From contig NC_084834.1 in NCBI RefSeq assembly GCF_033115175.1, positions 83,250,462 to 83,314,461 of the forward strand: a stretch of DNA of 64,000 bases. The letters run 5' to 3'. Positions 1-10,480 of the stretch are shown here, piece by piece. Below the pieces are notes generated by a model. It ran no database searches and was not told the origin of the DNA. It was given only the letters and a program-made list of their open reading frames with translations. The DNA is from Lepus europaeus (lineage: Eukaryota; Chordata; Mammalia; Lagomorpha; Leporidae). The position numbers were made by a program, and so were the translations under genes. Each line of letters opens with the position of its first letter. The stretch's first letter is position 1.

Positions 1-49
1 ACTCTGCCAATAGAGGGCGCTAGAAGGAGACAGCAAGGCTGGAGGAGGC

Positions 50-155
50 ATATTAGCAAGGAGCTGGAATGGAAGTGGAGCAGCAGGGACTCGAATTGGA
101 CTCCACTATGGGATGCTGGTGTTACAAGCAGCTATTTAACCTACTGTGTCACAGT
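50..155 (-). repeat. CSINE fragment (5' third)
   Basis: The plus strand reads as the reverse complement of a C-repeat head: AGCTGGAATGGAAGTGGAGC, then a 'tatgggatgctgg' block and a decayed tRNA-like start. The CT tract and A tail are missing, so only the 5' part of the SINE survives. The next 430 bases (about 160-587) are AT-rich and hold nothing I recognise. Confidence 0.6.
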
Positions 156-616
156 ATATCAAAAGTATCATGCAGATTCATATACAAAGGTTTTATAGGA
201 CAAAAAGAAAATGGTCAAATTAAGAAAATTCTTTGTTCTTACTTTTGTAAGAACCATTATTTACATGGCAGAGCTAAATTGACCATTTGACCTGAGATAT
301 ATAATCATAAATTTTGCAAGGTGCATAGCAAAGTAAATTTACCATCATCAGAATTTCTTTTCAGCCCTAAAAAATGTGTTTTTACTGTGAAATGTTACAA
401 ATATCTTTATAGGAAAGAGAAATGAGACAGGAGAAAAATGACAAAACAGAAAAAAAAATGAAAAGAGAAAGCTTACAGGGCAATTCACTTTAACTGCTTT
501 CTGGGTGTCTTTGTGGACCTCTGAATTTTACAGCATTTTATACCTAGATTGTAAATCTTCGCACTTAGCACATTTTATCAGGAGCTTGTTTAGTAGATAT
601 TATTTTGTTCTCTTTC

Positions 617-971
617 TTTCTTTCTTTTTTCAATTTTTTTTTTTTTTTTGACAGGCAGAGTGGACAGTGAGAGAGACAGAGAGAAAGGTCTTCCTTCTGT
701 TGGTTCACCCTCTAATGGCCACCACAGCCAGCACACTGCGGCCGGCAGACCACACTGATCCAAAGCCAGGAGCCAGGTGCTTCTCCTGGTCTCCCATGCG
801 GGTGCAGGGCCCAAGCATTTGGGCCATCCTCCACTGCACTCCCGGGCCACAGCAGAGAGCTGGCCTGGAAGAGGGGCAACCGGGACAGAATCCGGCGCCC
901 CAACCGGGACTAGAACCCGGGGTGCCGGCGCTGCAGGTAGAAGATTAGCTTATTGAGCCACGGCGCCAGCC
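617..971 (-). repeat. CSINE, young subtype
   Basis: This full-length minus-strand C-repeat has the 'gacaggcagagtggacagtg' tail side and a head ending in the reverse complement of GGCGCCGTGGCTCA. The target-site duplication TTGTTCTCTTTC lies at 605-616 and 972-983. It sits in the A-rich tail of the EEF1B2 pseudogene, so it is younger than that insertion. Confidence 0.92.
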
Positions 972-983
972 TTGTTCTCTTTC

Positions 984-1735
984 AATGTTTTGTTTAAGTG
1001 AAATGATCCTGGATGGCTTTTAGGTCTTGTTGAAAGCAGTCACATCCATGGATTGCATGTAATCCTCAAATGACCTGTTCCTCCAGCTTCTCTCTGCCAA
1101 CTGTGTTATCTTCCACGACATACTGCATTTGAAGTTACAGATTTCATACCGCTCTGGAACTAACTTGGAGAAGCCCCAGACCAAGCCATCTGCTTGAATG
1201 CTTCTGACACACTCCTCCAAGTTGGCCGTATCTGCTTCGTCACTGCAAGGTTTCACTTCCAGTAAATGGAAGACTTGACCGAGAGTGCAGGTTCTCTGGC
1301 TTTCTTTGACCCACACCACGCAAGTCGTTCCTCCCTTAACCTCTGCACTTTCCTCCTCCCCTCAGCTCCAATGAGGTCAATGTCATCATCATCTTTACTG
1401 TCTGTGGCTCCACTTCCACATCTGCAGGGCCTTACTTGCCCAGAGCTTTTCTCCCTCCTGGGAGGCTGGCCTTCTCCTTCTCCTGAGACTTGGCGTAATT
1501 ATGCCAAGTAGGGCATGGCACAAGTCAGCAGGCCCTGGCCCAGGGTCGGCTTGGAGCACTGCCACTTCTGCTTAGGCTGGCACATACCCCTTGGTGCAGC
1601 TCTTGCCACCAGGTAATTGTTGAGCACCTGGAAGCCGGTGGGCCTTGTTAGGTCTCTGAAACGCATGGCGTCTGCTGTACCAGGGAGCTGGGGGCAGCAG
1701 AGCAAACGAGTGCACACTATTGGCACCGGTGCTTA
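984..1735 (-). pseudogene. EEF1B2: EEF1B2 processed pseudogene
   Basis: EEF1B2 is elongation factor 1-beta, the guanine-nucleotide exchange subunit for eEF1A. Intronless minus-strand matches in order are: the start region MRFRDLTRPTGFQVLNNYL (near 1,610-1,666; human begins MGFGDLKSPAGLQVLNDYL), a middle part around DDDDIDL (near 1,385), ECVRSIQADGLVWGFSKLVP (near 1,150-1,210), and the end FEDYMQSMDVTAFNKT before a stop near 1,020. The tail 'ccatccaggatcat' also resembles the EEF1B2 3' UTR. The frame changes several times, and about a third of the reading frame (the acidic middle and the IKKLQIQCVVEDDK stretch) is scrambled or lost, so no protein is expected. Introns are absent and an A-rich end is present, so it came by retroposition. 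Confidence 0.88.
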
Positions 1736-1763
1736 AAGGTGAAAAAAATGGCTAGTATTGTTT

Positions 1764-2080
1764 TAAAAAATACTTATTTATTTGAAAGGCAAAGGGACAG
1801 AGAGAGAGGCAGAAAGGTCTTCCATCTGCTGGTTCACTCCCCAAAGGCTCACCAAAAAGCAGGGCTGTGCCAGATGGAAGCCAGGAGCCTGAAATTCCAT
1901 CTGGGTCTCCCACATGCATGGCAGGGGCCCAAGGATATGGGCTATCCTCCACTGCCTTCCCAGACACCTTAGCAGGGAGCTGGATCAGAAGCAGAGCAGC
2001 CTGGACTTGAACCTGTTCTCTGACATGGGATGCCGGCATTGCTAGTGGTAACTTAACTCACTGTGCACATCACCAGCCCT
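1764..2080 (-). repeat. CSINE, older subtype, abutting the EEF1B2 pseudogene
   Basis: The minus strand starts AGGGCTGGTGATGTGCACAG and ends in AAATAAATAAGTA. Its 5' end abuts the right copy of the 16-bp repeat. No clear separate duplication is seen at its tail side. Confidence 0.85.
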
Positions 2081-2096
2081 GTTTAGTAGATATTAT

Positions 2097-2640
2097 GAAA
2101 CTGGCAGGAAAGCTGTGCAGCACTGTTGATCAGAGCATGTTCAAGCAGTTTTGGACAGAGAGTGAACTGGAGCGGTCAGCCAAGCTCGTAATTTTGGCAT
2201 TCTTCACAATCAGGCAGGTACATGGTGCGGTAGCTGGCACTGGTGCCAACCGTCTATGAAGGCTGGAACAAGTTCATGTTCACCCCCCTCTCTAGGCATA
2301 GGAGGCAGCCAGATGGCACAAAGCATTTTACTGTTTTAATTTATTTCTCTTCTTTAATGTCATTCTTGAAACCTTTTAATTTCATTTTATTTAACCTTTC
2401 TAAGAATCATGCAAATGGCAGGTGGACTGAAGACAGGCTGTAGGTTTTCTTTTCCAGGTCATCCTCCAAATTCATCCCCCAACCAATCCTATCCCCTCCC
2501 TGCAATCTCAACCAAACTCTCCTGAATGACGGCTGACAGTAACAGGCAGAAAATGGGAATTTAGAATCAGTACAGCAACTGATGAATTACTGTCGATAAA
2601 GAATAGGAAAAATACTCAGCTAATAGTTAAATGAGTAGAG
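2097..2640. other. Unassigned sequence
   Basis: No CSINE, exon or ORF with recognisable content. The first 170 bases (to about 2,265) look less AT-rich than the rest and may be an old repeat or decayed retrocopy that I could not name. Confidence 0.4.
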
Positions 2641-2649
2641 ATCATCCTA

Positions 2650-2790
2650 AAAAAGAGGAAAGAAAGAGAGAGAAAGAAAAAAGGAAAGAACGTAGGAAGG
2701 AAGGAAGGAAGGGAGGGAGGGAGGGAGGGAGGGAAGGAAGGGAGGGAGAGAGGGAGGGAGGGAGGGAGAGAGAGAGAGAGAAAGAAATCA
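2650..2790. repeat. Purine simple repeat (GGAA/GGGA/GA)n
   Basis: A tract of about 140 bp runs from AAAG/GGAA units into GGGA and then GA units. It is almost pure purine on the plus strand. Confidence 0.95.
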
Positions 2791-2993
2791 TTCTAAGTAG
2801 TTTGGGCCCAACTATTAGCCAAAGCAGAACTTTTATCAGGAAGACAAGTTGTTAACACAGAGAACAGTCTCAGGAAATGACTAATGGAAAGAAGATAAGA
2901 GATAGATAAGATAAGAGATTGACCCCTGCTGTTCTCTTTCGTTTGTATGTCAAAAGTGCATTGTGTATAGTTTTAGGGAAAAAGCAATATTTA

Positions 2994-3341
2994 TTTTGTT
3001 TTGTTTGTTTGTTTGTTTGTTTGTTTTTGACAGGCAGAGTGGACAGTGAGAGAGAGAGACAGAGAGAAAGGTCTTCCTTTGCCGTTGGTTCACCCTCCAA
3101 CGGCCACTGTGGCCGGCGCACCGCGCTGACCTGATGGCAGGAGCCAAGTGCTTCTCCTGGTCTCCCATGGGGTGCAGGGCCCAAGCACTTAGGCCATCCT
3201 CCACTGCACTCCCTGGCCATAGCAGAGAGCTGGCCTGGGAGAGGGGCAACCGGGACACAATCCGGCGCCCCGACCGGGACTAGAACTCGGTGTGCCGGCA
3301 CCGCAAGGTGGAGGATTAGCCTAGTGAGCCGCGGCGCTGGC
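2994..3341 (-). repeat. CSINE, young subtype
   Basis: Full-length minus-strand element with a (TTTG)n tail side and the GGCTAATCCTCC head. The 16-bp duplication GAAAAAGCAATATTTA lies at 2,978-2,993 and 3,342-3,357 without mismatch, so this is a recent insertion. Confidence 0.95.
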
Positions 3342-3384
3342 GAAAAAGCAATATTTAAAAGTATTTATCCCAAACTCTCAAGTT

Positions 3385-3680
3385 CATGGAGGGAGGGAGG
3401 GAGGGAGGGAGAGAGAAATGAGAATCTTTGAGTCATTGGCTCAGTCTGCAAATGCCTGCAACAGTTGAGGCTGGGCCAGGTCGAAGCCAGGAGCCAGGAA
3501 CTTCATCCAGGTCTCCATGTGGGTGGCAGGGACTCGGTACTTGAGCCACTGTCTGCTGCCTCCCAGGCACATTAGCAGAAAGCTGGGCTCTGGAGAGGAG
3601 CTGACACTTGAACCCCAGCAACTCCAATATGGGACGCGGGTGGCCTAAGCAGTGTCTGGCCCTCTGCACCAAATGCCTGT
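3385..3680 (-). repeat. CSINE, old diverged copy
   Basis: Diverged minus-strand C-repeat: 'ggagccaggaacttcatccaggtctcc', 'cattagcagaaagctggg' and a (GGGA)n tail side. The head at about 3,640-3,680 is eroded. About 3,680-4,058 beyond it holds nothing recognised. Confidence 0.75.
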
Positions 3681-4058
3681 TCCTCCTCCTGTTAGTCTGA
3701 GGGGTTGGTTGGTGGCCATTGAGGAGGAGTGTGGCAGGCTGCGTTCAGTATTCTACGCTGATTTAATTAAACGTCTTGTTTTGGGACCTGAATCTTGAGT
3801 TCACTGTTTTGGTTCTTGGGGCCCAGGTGGGTCAGGAGTCTTTTCAAGGCAGCTGGGATGGTAGCTGCTCAATACATGTTCTTCCCACCTTTAGGAAATG
3901 TTAGGCCCTAACTTTGACTACAGAGTTCAATCCTCCACGTGCTTCCTGTGAAATGTTTTCTATATATAGTTTTTCCTTCGTATCTACTGAATTGCCTTTA
4001 GCACTCGCCTCAGCTACCAAAATCCAAGAACACTCAAGTCCCTTACATTAACTGATTT

Positions 4059-4165
4059 GAGACTGGCCTTTGGTCTAGCAGTTAAGACACCTGCACACAA
4101 AGTGAAACTGAACCCCCATAATGTAAAAGCAGGACCCAGCCTTTTGTCTGTCTTCCTCAGTGGGA
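4059..4165 (+). repeat. Possible old SINE head
   Basis: 'ggcctttggtctagcagttaagacacctgc' resembles the tRNA-like start of old lagomorph SINEs, but the body after it is not clearly recognisable. The following 650 bases (to 4,817) hold nothing I can name. Confidence 0.35.
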
Positions 4166-4817
4166 AGTGCCCTGCCTGTCCTTATCTAAAGGAGTTCACT
4201 GACTCAAGGCAGTTATCCAACTGGCCTTACAAGGTTCTAATCACAATACAAAGTTCTAATCACAGAGGCATCTGCTTCTGCAATAGATAAGAACCTTGAT
4301 GGCCAGTATTGTCCTGGGGTGGTTTGTGTAGGAGAATTGCAGATCCAGGCAGAATGTAGCTGTCACCTTTGCATAACCCTTCTATCAACTGGAGCCCACT
4401 TGGTCATCGTAAACTTTCTAAAGAGCACAGCATCACTGACCAACCACAAATCACAAAGCAATTGACCAAGCACAACTGACCAATCGGGAACCTGGACATG
4501 AGCTGATCACGCACCTCTCAGCCCCAATCTCAATCTATAGGAGCCTTCACCCCTAACTCCCTGGAGAGCCAGGGGAAAAAAAGATGCAGTGATGTAAGAT
4601 CTGGGCATTGCCACCCATAACTGACTGGTGCATCTGAGAATAACAGCTGCTTGTGATGTTCTGCGGGAGACAGAGTTCATTTTTAGCCACCACAGTGAGT
4701 TCAGATCACTGTGCATGGCCACTGCTGGAGTAAGAGGTAGGGTACTGGCTCACTTCTGGCTATCTGGGAGACACTAGGCCATATTATATAAGGACTGGAT
4801 TGTTACTCTAAAATTGT

Positions 4818-5155
4818 AGTGGCTGGCACTGTGATGTAGCAGGTAAAACAGGCGCCTGCAGTGCCGGCATCCCATCTGGGTGCTGGTTCTAGTCCCAGCT
4901 GCTCCACTTCTGATCCAGCTTTCTGCTATGGCTTTGGAAAACAGTAGAAGATGGCCCAAGTCCTTGGGCCCCTGCACCCATGTGGGAGACCCAGAAGAAG
5001 CTCCTCGCTCCTGGCTTTGGATCAGTGCAGCTCTGGCCATTGTGGCCACATGGGGAGTGAACCAGCAATAGGAAGACTTCTCTGTCTCTCTTTCTGTCTC
5101 TGCTTCTCTGTAACTCTGCCTTTCACATGAATAAATAAATCTTAAAAAAAAAAAA
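4818..5155 (+). repeat. CSINE
   Basis: Complete plus-strand element from the head 'ggctggcactgtgatgtagc' through the CT tract to AAATAAATAAATC and poly(A). The A tail runs into (GAA)n at 5,154-5,182, which joins it to a second SINE piece. Confidence 0.92.
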
Positions 5156-5182
5156 AGAAGAAGAAGAAGAAGAAGACGAAGA

Positions 5183-5253
5183 AGTGGAGCAGCTGATACA
5201 GGATGCCGGCATTGCAGGCAGCAGCCTAGCTCACTGAGCCACAAGGCCAACTC
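5183..5253 (-). repeat. CSINE 5' fragment
   Basis: Seventy bases read as the reverse complement of a C-repeat head (GTGGAGCAGCTG...GGATGCCGGCATTGC...). It lies tail-to-tail with the previous SINE through the GAA tract. Confidence 0.8.
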
Positions 5254-5504
5254 CTGTGATTACTACTTTTTGCAAACTTCTTCTGTCTTTTTAGTGGAGC
5301 TTGGGGAGTGACATGTGATTAACATGTGTTGTCAATGTGACGTGGTTAACAGCTGCTTTGGAAAGAGCAAGTTTGGAGGTTTAAGCAACAGAATTTAAGT
5401 TAGATATGAGTAATGAAGAGAAAATCATCTCAACAACTTGGAGTAAAAGGATATGTAAAAACTGTGGTTGACACACATATTTAATTTGAGAACATCCATT
5501 ACAT

Positions 5505-5636
5505 GAGAGTACTCCAAAAGGTATGTGGAAAAATGCAATTAAAAGATGGCTTTTTTTTTTTTAATGCAAAAGGATTTTGAAATCCAGGCCTAATTTTTGA
5601 GCTATATGCAGTTTCCATGAACATTTTGAACATCTC
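5505..5636. mobile_element. Mariner-like MITE, copy 1
   Basis: This short element has imperfect inverted ends: 'gagagtactccaaaaggtatgtggaaaa' on the left, and on the right 'tttccatgaacattttgaacatctcc', whose complement matches it. It has no coding capacity. The same ends occur near 15,154-15,331 and 38,491-38,620. The end sequence resembles mariner-family termini (TACTTCAAAAAGTTCRTGGA), but I am not certain of the family name. Confidence 0.55.
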
Positions 5637-6076
5637 CTTTTGTGTCTTCAAAGATCATGGGAAAAAATGTGTGTTAGCATTAAGAATAATCTTAAGAAGC
5701 ACATTTCCCAGGAAATTTGCATGTAAAACCTTACTCTGAGTTGATAAATAGGGCTTAATAAATAAGATTAAAAAATGAGAACTAAAATTAAATACTTGGT
5801 TGGCAAAAGTTCAAACTTTGCATTTTGAAATGCAAAGGCTGCTAAAAGATTTCTTTAACCATAATAAAAGATAAAAGAAGCCTTTGGCTTTGATTTTTTT
5901 TTTCAAAAAGCATATAACATTTTGCATTTGCTAAGATTGAAAAAAATGAACCAAGAATAGCAACTTAATTTTGGTGACTACTGTGCGTCAGAGTGCTGTA
6001 GTGCTTGGCCTATGCAACTGAGGAGATTTTTTTAGTTCAGAACAGGAACTCACTAACCTGCTGTTTAAAACAGAGA
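5637..6076. other. AT-rich unassigned sequence
   Basis: About 440 bp of AT-rich sequence with no SINE, exon or recognised repeat. Confidence 0.4.
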
Positions 6077-6090
6077 CACAAGTAGAATTT

Positions 6091-6437
6091 TTTAAAAAAT
6101 TTTTTTCCTATTTATTTATTTGACAGGTGGAGTTAAAGACAGTGAGAGAGAGACAGAGAGAAAGGTCTTCCTTCCATTGGTTCACCCCCCAAATGGCCAC
6201 TACGGCCGACACGCTGCGCCAATCTGAAGCCAGGAGCCAGGTGCCTCCTCCTGGTCTCCCATGCGGGTGCAGGGCCCAAGCACTTGGGCCATCCTCCACT
6301 GCACTCCCGGGCCACAGCAGAGAGCTGGCCTGGGAGAGGGGGAACCGGGACAGAATCTGGCGCCCCAACCGGGACTAGAACCCGGGGTGCCGGCGCCGCA
6401 GGCGGAGGATTAGCCTAGTGAGCCACGGTGCCGGCCC
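6091..6437 (-). repeat. CSINE, young subtype
   Basis: Full-length minus-strand element. The flanking duplication CACAAGTAGAATTT (left, 6,077-6,090) pairs with CACAAGTAGAAATTT (6,438-6,452). Confidence 0.93.
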
Positions 6438-8056
6438 CACAAGTAGAAATTTAAAAATTGATGCAGGACTACAAGGATAGACAGAGAACTGAAATAAAAA
6501 TCAAAGAGCTGATTCTGAATGTTTACCAAACCTCTAGCATATTAGCACACAGTTTAAGTCAATAAAACATATGGCGTCTTAAGAATTTCTATTTGTTGGC
6601 AAACAGAAAGGCTGCCTTTTCCAACTGGACCTGACAGAGAATCTGCAATAAGCAATTCCCCATTAATCTAAGATCTGCTCCTTAATGTGGCATTTTTTGG
6701 AAACTGTATCAAGTCACTTTGTTTTATGAAGCACCAAAGAGCCAAAATCCAATTTTATTACTATATACTCAGAACTACATTTGCCAAATAAAAATCACAA
6801 ATATTTTGGCAAAGCCTCTTTCCAACTGTTAGGAAGAGAACTGGGTTCATCTGAACAAACAGCCTTATCGACAGAGAGATAAAGCCGCATTGGGAAAGGA
6901 AACACTCGCCCACGCATGCACTGCACTGTGACGCTGCAGTCAAAGAGCACGTATTCGACACTGTCCCGTAAGATTATAATGGAGCTGAAACATCCCTGTC
7001 ACCTAGTGACATCAGAACTGTCACAACACGGCAGGTGCAACACAGTCCTCCGGTGTTTATGGTGATACGGGTGTGAACGCATCTACCACACTGCCAGCCG
7101 TAGAAAAGCATACCAGGTATAGTTACACGGAGGACGTAATATGGGGTAATGATAATAAATGACGGTGTTACCCCTCTACGGGTTGTCTATTCTTTTTATA
7201 GTTATTTTAGGGTATACTCCTTATATTAAAAAGAAACTTATTGTAAAACGATGTTATGTGCTCCACCAGCACAAGCCTCCGACTTCTTGGGTTTATGGCA
7301 CCACTTGATCCTATATTTTCTCTTGCACCTGATTTAATCTCATGTGTTTCTCATCAACAAAATGATATGCCCCTAAGCACACAAAATCTTCTGCCAGTGT
7401 TGCCAATAAGAGGTCACATGGAGTGACTGAACTGGAAACAAAAGTGATTAAGAACTGCGCAGGTGCAAATCGGGCCATTATTTGCCACCAGTCAAGCATG
7501 TCCCATTCCACCATTGCTGTGACCTTGAAGAACAGGAACGAAGTGTCAGGAGCTGTCGAAGGATGTGCTTCACTGAAGGCAATGAGACTGAGGAAAATAT
7601 GAGAAGGGCCCATAGCAGGTGTGGAGAAACAGCTAACAGCCTGCACTCAAGGCCAGACGCAGAAGTGTGGCGCTCTCGCTCTCGCTCTCACTCTCTCTCT
7701 GCACCACGATGATCCCAGCCAAAGCAAACATTTGTCTGCCGTGTTGAAAGCCAGTGCCTGGGCCCCGCTGTGATGCTGCGTGTACTGCTAACTCTGGGTG
7801 GTCCATGTGCCTCAAGAATCATTATTCACTACATAATGTGAAAGGAGAGTGCTGAGCCGGCAAGCGCCGATGCGAAGGCAGCCGAAGACTATTTGGAAAG
7901 TCTAGATAAGTTGATTTTAGAGGAAAATTGCTTGCCAGAGCAAATCTTCAATATGTATGAAATCCCTACAGTCTGGAAGTGGGTGCCTGAAAGGACTCGG
8001 GTCCCCAGGGCGTCACATCACTGCCCGGTTTCAAGGCTTTTAAGGGCAGTATTACA

Positions 8057-8077
8057 ATCGGGGGGGGGGGGGGGGGC
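8057..8077. repeat. G homopolymer run
   Basis: A run of roughly 18 G inside the Tigger remnant. It is liable to replication slippage and to assembly or read error. Confidence 0.9.
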
Positions 8078-8186
8078 AGTGCTGCAGGCTACACGTGGAC
8101 GCCTGTATGATCTGCCACAGTGAGAACCCCAGAGCCTGAGGCCCTTCAACACCACACACTGCCAGAGGACTGAAGAAGCAACAAGA

Positions 8187-8511
8187 AGGGGCCGGCACTG
8201 CAGCACAGCAGCGCAGTGGGTTAAAGCCCTGGTCTGCAGCGCTGGCATCCCACCGGTTCAAATCCTGGCTGCTGCACCTCCGATCCAGCTCCCTGCTAAT
8301 GCACTTGGGAGAGCAGCAGATGATGGCCCAAGCTCTTGGGTCCCTGCACCTACGTGGGACACCCATAAGAAGCTCCTGGCTCCTGCCTTCGAGAAATTGG
8401 TCCAGCTCTGGCCATTGCAGCCATTTGGGAAGTGAACCAATGGATGGAAGACTTCTCAGTCTCTCTCTGTTCCTCTCTCTCTAACTCTGCCCTTCAATAA
8501 AATAAATAAAT
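8187..8511 (+). repeat. CSINE inside Tigger1
   Basis: Plus-strand C-repeat with the head GGGGCCGGCACTGCAGC and tail AAATAAATAAATC. It interrupts the transposase remnant between the LPEQIFN region and the C-terminal pieces. Confidence 0.92.
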
Positions 8512-8622
8512 CTGAGAGAGAGAGAGAGAGAGAGAGAGGGGAAAGGAAGAAGGGAGGGAGGGAGGAAGGGAGAGAGGGAGAGAAGGAGGGAGGGAGGGAG
8601 GGAGGGAGGGAGGAAGAAAGAA
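8512..8622. repeat. (GA)n to (GGGA)n purine repeat
   Basis: Grows out of the tail of the preceding SINE: about 25 bp of GA, then GGAA/GGGA units. SINE tails are a common seed for such arrays. Confidence 0.93.
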
Positions 8623-9866
8623 GTCCTGCAGGACCCAGCGCCTGTTCCAAGATGTTCCCCTGAATGGAGCAGCACTGTATGGAGAATAACAGAGCTGTAG
8701 AGATTCTGCTTCTTGTTGATGATGCTCCTGCCCGTCCTCCTTTTATTGGTGGTCTTATCCCATGTCAGCATGGTATTTCTTCCCCCCAGTCACCACCTCT
8801 TTGAGCAACCAATAGATTAAGAAGCTACAGCAGCTTTTAAGGCCACTGATCTGAGAAGCCCGAGCTATTGCTGCAACTGAGGCAGACACTGGGAAGACAC
8901 TGATGCCATTCTGTAAGGACTGCAATACCTGCTGTTGTATCAAGAACCTTGCTGGGCTTGGGGTGATGTCATGAGGAGTTTGTGAATGGCAGGTGGAAGC
9001 AGAGAGTTGAGAGATGCGCCCATGACTACTAAGGATTTGCCAAGAATGAGGAGGCTCTAGATAAGCACAAGGTTGTGTCTGAGATGGCAAAACCCTTCCC
9101 CCTGGGTGTGGATGAAGATGACATTGAGGAGCTCCTCGAGGTAGTCTGTGGAATGCACTCACGAGGAAGAGCTGTTGGAGCTGGAACAGGAATGCTTAGC
9201 TGAAGAAGAGGTGAGGAAAAGGGAAACTGCAGGAGCCAGAAAAGAAAGAGAACCCCAAGGAAACGCACAGGGAAGGGTTTAGTAGACGTGTCTTCAGAGC
9301 ACAACACGCTCCTCAGGAAATGGAAAAACACGGCCCCCAACACGGACAAGTTTCCATCAATGGAGAGGAAGGCTCACGATGGATTCTCCGCTTACAACCT
9401 CGTCTATGACGGAAAAAGCAGCAAACCACGCACGCCACCATGGATGTGCGGTGAGAAGGGTGACATCTCCTCAGGACAGCCTCGGCAGACATCACCAGAC
9501 GAATGCAGAAGAGAGATTGTTCTCACAGGGGATGACAGCTCCATGTGCGCGATTACTCCTGTGCTAATACCTTCCGGTGGCGTAAGCAGTGCTGCTGGAA
9601 GACAGTATTGATACTCCTGACTGTGTAGACCAAGGCTGATGTCTGTATTTTAGGTTTTACCAAAATAGTTTCTAAATATAATTTAAAACTTTACAAATAA
9701 AAAAAAAGAAAAAATATTTTGGTATAGCTGAACAATGCTTGTGTTTTAGGCTGTCATTACAAAAGAATCAAAACCTTAAAAATATTAGGATTGGGGTTGT
9801 CATTGTGCACAGCTGGCTAAGCCTGTGATGCCAGCATAGGTGTGGGTTGGAGTCACTGCTCCACTT

Positions 9867-10189
9867 TTTTTTTTTTAAGATTTATTTATTTATTGGAAAG
9901 GCAGAGTTATAGAGAGGCAGAAGCAGAGAGAGAGAGGTCTTCTATCCACTAGTTCACTCCCCAGGTGGCCACAATGGCCTGAGCTGAGCTGATGTGAAGC
10001 CAGGAGTTTCCTCCAGGACCCCACATGGGTGCAGGGGCCCAAGAACTCAGGCCATCTTGCACGGTTTTCCCAGGCCATGGCAGAGAGCTGGATTGAAAGT
10101 GGAGCAGCTGGGACTCAAACAAGCGCCTATATGGGATGCCAGCATTGCAGGTGGCAGCTCTTCCCACTACACCACAGCGCCGGCCCCTT
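9867..10189 (-). repeat. CSINE nested in an older CSINE
   Basis: Full-length minus-strand element with the duplication CTGCTCCACTT at 9,856-9,866 and 10,190-10,200. It splits the plus-strand SINE exactly at its CTGCTCCACTT phrase. Confidence 0.93.
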
Positions 10190-10396
10190 CTGCTCCACTT
10201 CTAATCCATGTCTCTGTTAATCTGCCTGGGAAAGCAGCAGATGACCCAACTGCTTGGGTCCTTGCACCTGGATGGAGTTCCAGGCTCCTGGCTTCAATCT
10301 AGTTCAAGACCAGCCACGGCTGCCATTTAGGGAGTGAACCAGTGGATGGAAGGTCTCTCTGTCTCCCCCTCTATCTATAACTCTCATCCCTCCCAT

Positions 10397-10480
10397 CTTT
10401 TTTTTTTTTTAAGGATAGTAAAGGGGAAGTTTATTGAGATACACGCCAAGGAAGGAATGGTCCAGTGGAGAGGGCACATC
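10397..10480 (-). pseudogene. Short retrocopy of a polyadenylated RNA 3' end
   Basis: The minus strand reads about 70 bp of unique sequence (GATGTGCCCTCTCCACTGG...), then CTCAATAAACTTCCCC, then a run of about 13 A after CTATCCTT. That is a polyadenylation signal at the proper distance from a poly(A) tail. It interrupts a SINE in its AACTCTNCC phrase, which appears on both sides (10,379-10,386 and 10,481-10,488). The source transcript is not recognised; a gene 3' UTR or the 3' end of a transcribed repeat are both possible. Confidence 0.6.

Larger units (their letters stand above)
588..2096 (-). mobile_element. Retroinsertion block bounded by a 16-bp direct repeat
   Basis: GTTTAGTAGATATTAT occurs at 588-603 and again, without mismatch, at 2,081-2,096. 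Between the copies, reading the minus strand, come a C-repeat SINE (2,080 to about 1,764), an EEF1B2 processed pseudogene (about 1,735 to 984) and a decayed A-rich tail. A second SINE (617-971) landed later in that tail with its own duplication. One perfect pair around SINE plus pseudogene is what a single L1-mediated insertion of a chimeric RNA would leave. Independent insertion of the 1.76-2.08 kb SINE beside the pseudogene is the alternative. Confidence 0.5.
7330..9611 (+). pseudogene. Tigger transposase (CENPB/TIGD-like) remnant
   Basis: Pieces of a pogo-class DDE transposase with an N-terminal CENP-B-type HTH. An N-terminal piece around KRSHGVTELETKVI lies near 7,410-7,455. At 7,880-8,000 comes ASADAKAAEDYLESLDKLIL, followed by LPEQIFN and WKWVPERT. 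C-terminal pieces are FPLGVDEDDIEELLEVV (near 9,090-9,145) and ERKAHDGFSAYNLVYDGK to GDDSSMCAITPV (near 9,360-9,565). The usual FNADETGLFWK is FNMYEIPTVWK here, so the first catalytic Asp is gone. Frame changes, internal stops and a SINE at 8,187 break the gene, so it is a fossil rather than a domesticated TIGD gene. Confidence 0.85.

Noticed and set aside
2097-2265. Exon or retrocopy candidate
   Set aside because: Both strands were read in all frames; no family was recognised and no splice sites were convincing.
2870-3301. 143-codon minus-strand ORF
   Set aside because: It is the translation of a young C-repeat SINE; the same peptide phrases recur at every SINE copy.
7893-8010. Domesticated TIGD-type gene
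   Set aside because: The first catalytic Asp is lost, frames are broken and SINEs interrupt it, so it is a decayed transposon.
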